A stretch of 36,740 bases of DNA from Nevskia soli (GTDB lineage: Bacteria > Pseudomonadota > Gammaproteobacteria > Nevskiales > Nevskiaceae). Under the pieces are notes generated by a model. It ran no database searches and was not told where the DNA came from. It worked only from the letters and a program-made list of their open reading frames with translations. The stretch spans positions 1 through 36,740 of the forward strand of contig JAMFRN010000167.1 of assembly GCA_026224805.1 (NCBI GenBank). The letters are read 5' to 3'. Of this stretch, positions 33,383 through 36,740 are shown one piece after another. A program made the position numbers and the translations under genes. Each line of letters opens with the position of its first letter. Within the stretch, counting starts at the first letter, position 1.

Positions 33383-34873
33383 CTACAGCGCCGGCTTGCG
33401 ATCCTTCCACGGCCGCGCCTGCTCCAGCTGCGCCGCCAACCGCAGCAGGGTAGCCTCCTCGCCGAAGCGCGCCACGAACTGCACGCCCACCGGCAGCTCG
33501 GGGCCGCCGGCTTCGGCGGCGGCGTAGTGCAGGGGCACCGACATGCTGGGCGTGCCGGTGAGATTGGACAGCTGGGTGAACGGCACGCGCTTGAGGCTTT
33601 CATCGACCAGCTGCCTGACGATGCCGCTCTTGAGCAGCAGCTTGCCCGCGCCCAGTCGGAGGATCATCTTCAGCGCCGCCTGCTGCGCCGCCGGCATGGC
33701 CAGCTCGCCGATGCGCGACGGCGGCATGGCGGTGCTGGGAATCAGGTACAGGTCGTAGCTCTGGTGGAAGCGCCCGAGGGCGCGGGCGAAGTCGTTCCAG
33801 TGTTTGCGGCTGGAAACATACTCGCCGGCGCTGAGCGCCTTGCCGAACATGCCCAGGGCGCGCGTGTCCAGCTCGAAGTCGGCGTCCGACGCGCCGGTGG
33901 CGCGCTTGGCCTCGTCGATGTTGGCGGCGACCTGGCCGAAATACATATTGATGAAACAGCGCGCCAGCGCCTGGCCGTCGACCTCGGGCTCGGCCTCCTC
34001 GACGTGGTGCCCGAGTTGCTGCAGCAGCTGCGCGGTATTGCGCACCGCCTCGACGCAGGCGGGATCGACCTCGGTGCCGAGCGGCGAGCGGGTGCAGAAG
34101 CCGATGCGCAGGCGCTCCGGCTCGTACCCGATTTCCTCGGCGAAAGAACGGTGCGGCCGGGCGATGACGAAGGGCGCGCCGATGTCGGCGCCGGCGATTG
34201 CATCGAGCATGCGCGCCGAATCGCGCACGCTGCGGGTCAGCACATGCTCGCTGGAAGCGCCGTCCCAGAATTCGCCGTGCAGCGGCCCCGGCGGCACCCG
34301 CCCGCGCGAGGGGCGCAGGCCGAACAGGCCGCAGTAGGAGGCCGGAATGCGGATCGAGCCGCCGCCGTCGGAGGCCCCGGCCATCGGCACGATGCCGGCC
34401 GCCACCGCCGCCGCCGCCCCGCCGGAGGAGCCGCCGGGTGAACGCATCGGGTCCCAGGGATTGCGGGTGGCGCCCCATAGGGCGGTTTCGGTGAGCGCCT
34501 TCAGGGCGAACTCGGGGGTGGCGGTCTTGCCGAAGATCACCAGGCCGGCGCCGAGAAAACGGTTGACGATTTCCGCGTGCGCCGAGGGCGTCCAGTTGCG
34601 CAGGGCGCGGCTGCCGGAGGTGGTGGGCACGCCGGCATAATCCTGGGCGATATCCTTGATCAGGAACGGCACACCGGCGAACGGCCCGCTCAGCGCTTCA
34701 CCGGCCCGCGCCCGCCCGATCTCCAGCATCGGGATATTGATGGCATTGAGTTTGGGATTGACCGCCTCGGCACGGGCGATCGCCGCCTCCAGCAATTCGG
34801 CGGCCTTGACCTCGCCGCGCGCAACCAGCCCGGCCAGGCCGGTGGCATCGTAATAGCCATACTCCTTGAACAT
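33383..34873 (-). CDS. Amidase signature family hydrolase
   Basis: The 496-residue enzyme belongs to the amidase signature family, with a Ser-cisSer-Lys triad. The Lys is in [20 protein letters not shown], the cis-Ser in [20 protein letters not shown] and the nucleophile Ser in [20 protein letters not shown]. It is cytoplasmic, with no signal peptide. Members include glutamyl-tRNA amidotransferase A, aryl-acylamidases and 6-aminohexanoate-cyclic-dimer hydrolase (NylA). No gatB/gatC neighbours are present, so it is a stand-alone amidase whose substrate is unknown. The ATG at 34873 follows GGAGG; an in-frame ATG 17 codons upstream has no such site. Confidence 0.9.
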   Translation of the reverse strand: MFKEYGYYDATGLAGLVARGEVKAAELLEAAIARAEAVNPKLNAINIPMLEIGRARAGEALSGPFAGVPFLIKDIAQDYAGVPTTSGSRALRNWTPSAHAEIVNRFLGAGLVIFGKTATPEFALKALTETALWGATRNPWDPMRSPGGSSGGAAAAVAAGIVPMAGASDGGGSIRIPASYCGLFGLRPSRGRVPPGPLHGEFWDGASSEHVLTRSVRDSARMLDAIAGADIGAPFVIARPHRSFAEEIGYEPERLRIGFCTRSPLGTEVDPACVEAVRNTAQLLQQLGHHVEEAEPEVDGQALARCFINMYFGQVAANIDEAKRATGASDADFELDTRALGMFGKALSAGEYVSSRKHWNDFARALGRFHQSYDLYLIPSTAMPPSRIGELAMPAAQQAALKMILRLGAGKLLLKSGIVRQLVDESLKRVPFTQLSNLTGTPSMSVPLHYAAAEAGGPELPVGVQFVARFGEEATLLRLAAQLEQARPWKDRKPAL

Positions 34874-34996
34874 GCATTCCTCCGTTCTGTGTTTTTTTGC
34901 GGCGGAGCAGGGTCTGTCGATCACCGCGGCCGGCGCACTGGGAGACTAGTGTACGGCGCAAACGGTGCTCCTTACCGCGGCTCTCGCAAGCGCGCC

Positions 34997-35422
34997 TCAG
35001 GATGCGCCGTTGAGCGTCACCACCACCTCGCGCCGATGACCCGAGCTGCGATGCTCCCATAGGTAAATGCCCTGCCAGATGCCCAGCGCCAGGCGGCCGT
35101 CGCGCACCGGCACCGTCAGCTCATAGCCGGCGAACAGGTTGCGTACATGCGCCGGCATGTCGTCCGGGCCTTCCGTATCGTGGCGGAACAGCGCGTCGCC
35201 ATCCGGCGCCAGGCGCTGGGCGAAGCGCTCCAGGTCGCGGCGCACTTCGGCATCGGCATTCTCGGTGATGCACAGCGAGGCGCTGGTGTGGCGCAGGAAC
35301 AGGTGGCACAGGCCGATGCGCAAGCCGGAGCGCTGCAGCAGCGCCTCGACCTGTGCGGTCAGCTCATGGAAGCCGCGGCCGCGCGTGTCGATGACGATCA
35401 CATCTTGTTGCCACTGACTCAT
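34997..35422 (-). CDS. YjbQ/UPF0047 family protein
   Basis: The 141-residue protein matches the YjbQ family. It shows GLCHLFLRHTSASLCITENAD with conserved His/Thr/Ser/Asn residues, a middle FRHDTEGPDDMPAHVRNLF segment and a C-terminal LGIWQGIYLWEHR. The conserved histidines form a metal or anion site. Some members have weak thiamin-phosphate synthase activity, but the physiological role is unclear. The ATG at 35422 overlaps the GNAT stop by 4 bp (ATGA), so the two are coupled. It ends 123 bp before the amidase start; that gap holds no gene. Confidence 0.92.
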   Translation of the reverse strand: MSQWQQDVIVIDTRGRGFHELTAQVEALLQRSGLRIGLCHLFLRHTSASLCITENADAEVRRDLERFAQRLAPDGDALFRHDTEGPDDMPAHVRNLFAGYELTVPVRDGRLALGIWQGIYLWEHRSSGHRREVVVTLNGAS

Positions 35423-36000
35423 GCCGTCTCCAGCAGCGTGTGCAGCACTGCGCGGTCCAGTTGTGGATAGGGCAGCGGTTCCGCCGGCACGGCCGGCGGC
35501 GCTTGCAGATTCAAGGCCCACCAGCCCACATCATGCCAGGCGCCGTGCTTGTAGCCGACCTTGCGGTAAATCCCGACCGGCGCAAAGCCCAGCGACTCAT
35601 GCAGGCCGACGCTGGCCGCATTGGGCAGGGAGATGCCGGCGTAGGCATTGATGTAGCCCTGCAGCCGCAGCATGTCGAACAACACCTGGTAGAGGCGGCG
35701 GCCGATGCCGCGTCGGTGCGCCGCCGCCGCGAGGTAGACCGCCACATCCACATCCCAGCGGTACGCGGCGCGGCTGCGGTGCTCACCGGCATAGGCATAG
35801 CCGAGCACCTGCCCGCCCTGCTCCGCCAGCAGCCAGGGATAGCGCTCGCCGACGCTGGCGATGCGGCGGCTCATTTCCGCGGCGGCCGGAGGTTCGGTCT
35901 CGAAGGAGATGATGGTATCGCGCACATAAAGCGCGTAGATCGCCGCGATCGACGCAGCGTCGCCCGCAGTGGTTTCACGAAACCGTACCGTGCCATCCAT
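35419..36000 (-). CDS. GNAT acetyltransferase, phosphinothricin-acetyltransferase-like
   Basis: The 193-residue protein is a GNAT-fold N-acetyltransferase of the Pat/Bar/YncA type. It has the N-terminal RFRETTAGDAASIAAIYALY and the TIISFETEPPAAAEM segment. The acetyl-CoA loop AAHRRGIGRRLYQVLF (motif A) is followed by AYAGISLPNAASVGLHESLG and a C-terminal VGYKHGAWHDVGWWAL, both characteristic of this subgroup. Natural substrates are often methionine sulfone or related amino acids. It begins with ATG at 36000 after GGGAG and overlaps the yjbQ-like gene. It is divergent from the aminotransferase fragment across 188 bp. Confidence 0.9.
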   Translation of the reverse strand: MDGTVRFRETTAGDAASIAAIYALYVRDTIISFETEPPAAAEMSRRIASVGERYPWLLAEQGGQVLGYAYAGEHRSRAAYRWDVDVAVYLAAAAHRRGIGRRLYQVLFDMLRLQGYINAYAGISLPNAASVGLHESLGFAPVGIYRKVGYKHGAWHDVGWWALNLQAPPAVPAEPLPYPQLDRAVLHTLLETA

Positions 36001-36188
36001 GTTTCACTCCCGCCGAGAAATCGGGCAGTCGGATTCCTTGATGCAAAATGCAGTCCTCCACAGCGATTGCCGGCCGGCTTCACTCGCCGCCGTGCGCAGC
36101 GTATAAATGCCGCATTCCGGGCCGCATTCCGGCCGGCAATCCAATGATTGCGCACAATGCCGCCAATCATCTAGATCACGGACTCCGC

Positions 36189-36716
36189 ATGACCACCTCC
36201 TGGAAACACCATTTCTCCCGCTTTCTCGGCGCCGGGCAATGGCTGCACGCCGCGGCACACAGCCACCACCCCTGGCCGGACGTCAGCTTCGAGGCGCAGC
36301 AGCAGGCCTGGCTCGACGCGGCGGAACTGATCGACGGCAAATGGGAGCTGATCTTCAATGAGGTGCTGCCGCAGGCGCAGGCGCATCTGGCCAGAAGGCT
36401 GAATCTGCCGTCAGCACGAACCCTGTGCTTCGCCGGCAACACCCATGAATTCCTGCTGCGCCTGCTGTCCTGCATCGAGCACCAGCCGGTGCGCGTGCTC
36501 AGCACCGACGGCGAGTTCCACAGCTTCTCGCGGCAGTTGCGCCGGCTCGAGCAGGCGGGCCGGGCGCAGGTGGAGCGCGTGGCCACCGAACCCTACGCCA
36601 GTTTCGGCGAGCGCCGAGCCGCTCGAACTCGGCCGGGTCGTTGTACACGTGGGCGCTCACCCGCAGTAGCGGTCCTGCGAGGTCGCGGCTGCGCTGGACC
36701 GGGATGGCGCTGGTGA
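36189..36716 (+). CDS. Class V aminotransferase / kynureninase-like protein, N-terminal part, disrupted
   Basis: From the ATG at 36189 the frame shows a PLP-dependent class V aminotransferase N-terminus: LHAAAHSHHPWPD, ELIDGKWELIFNEVLPQAQ, FAGNTHEFLLRLLS and VLSTDGEFHSFSRQLRRLEQ. This similarity stops around residue 142 (YASFGER, 36594-36614). After that the frame reads a 34-residue Arg/Gly-rich tail ending at 36716 that does not look like protein of this family. Full-length members are roughly 350-400 residues and carry the PLP lysine further on, so this copy as it stands would be inactive. The cause appears to be a sequence junction near 36606-36620. Confidence 0.75.
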   Translation: MTTSWKHHFSRFLGAGQWLHAAAHSHHPWPDVSFEAQQQAWLDAAELIDGKWELIFNEVLPQAQAHLARRLNLPSARTLCFAGNTHEFLLRLLSCIEHQPVRVLSTDGEFHSFSRQLRRLEQAGRAQVERVATEPYASFGERRAARTRPGRCTRGRSPAVAVLRGRGCAGPGWRW

Positions 36717-36740
36717 GGATCGCGTCCTGCCGGAAGAGAC
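36612..36740 (-). CDS. C-terminal fragment of a class V aminotransferase, partial at window edge
   Basis: Read on the minus strand from the window edge, this stretch encodes LFRQDAILTSAIPVQRSRDL and then LLRVSAHVYNDPAEFERLGA. The RVSAHVYND and FERL motifs are typical of the last 40 residues of class V aminotransferases of the isopenicillin-N-epimerase-like type. The frame continues across the junction into antisense of the plus-strand aminotransferase gene without a prompt stop, so the true C-terminus is missing. It is a different gene or gene copy in opposite orientation. Confidence 0.6.

Overview
The window looks like chromosomal DNA from a GC-rich gammaproteobacterium. The main reason is a Pil-Chp (type IV pilus chemosensory) gene set next to gshB, yqgE, ruvX, pyrB and a degenerate pyrC', a neighbourhood known from Pseudomonas and its relatives. 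The glutamate-cysteine ligase is of the Acidithiobacillus (T. ferrooxidans) type rather than the E. coli type, so an environmental lineage outside the enterics and Pseudomonas (for example Nevskiales-like) is plausible. I cannot fix the genus from sequence alone. No phage, transposase, CRISPR array, tRNA or rRNA was recognised.

Layout. 1-374 is non-coding and packed with hairpins and an imperfect 32-bp inverted repeat. 375-8171 (minus strand) is pilG-pilI-chpA-chpC, the core of the twitching-motility signalling system, with a 2097-residue ChpA. Divergent from it, 8370-14630 (plus) carries gshA, a small exported protein of lower GC, gshB, yqgE, ruvX, pyrB and pyrC'. Most of the junctions from the small gene onward are 4-base ATGA overlaps. 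14835-17255 carries the missing Pil-Chp members pilH and pilJ, behind a leader with two strong hairpins. Thus glutathione, housekeeping and pyrimidine genes split one chemosensory system into two blocks, and pilK and chpB are absent.

17576-21452 holds pckA with a clear terminator, then a carotenoid-oxygenase-like dioxygenase followed 7 bp later by a fumarylacetoacetate-hydrolase-family gene. 21475-23321 (minus) is a textbook ECF41 module: a 4-TM protein, an AhpD/CMD-like protein and an ECF41 sigma factor with all three signature motifs, preceded by a promoter that matches the ECF41 consensus. 23422-25214 (plus) is an MFS transporter overlapping an ACP phosphodiesterase.

25202-29630 (minus) is a probable operon: GMC flavin oxidoreductase, PrcB-like lipoprotein, SnoaL-like exported protein, acyltransferase and M50 membrane protease. 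A compact intergenic region with nested dyads separates it from a lone GspE/PilB-type ATPase (29792-31594). An Hsp20 gene and a CbpA-type DnaJ gene follow, then a perfect 24-bp inverted repeat. A minus-strand set of amidase, YjbQ and GNAT acetyltransferase comes next. The window ends in an apparent junction: the N-terminal part of a class V aminotransferase on the plus strand runs directly into the C-terminal part of a class V aminotransferase on the minus strand. That may be an assembly chimera or a rearrangement.

Most genes belong to known families. The observations most worth following are the ECF41 operon with its matching promoter, the split Pil-Chp system, the chimeric right end, the foreign-looking secreted gene inside the glutathione block, and the structured leader before pilH.
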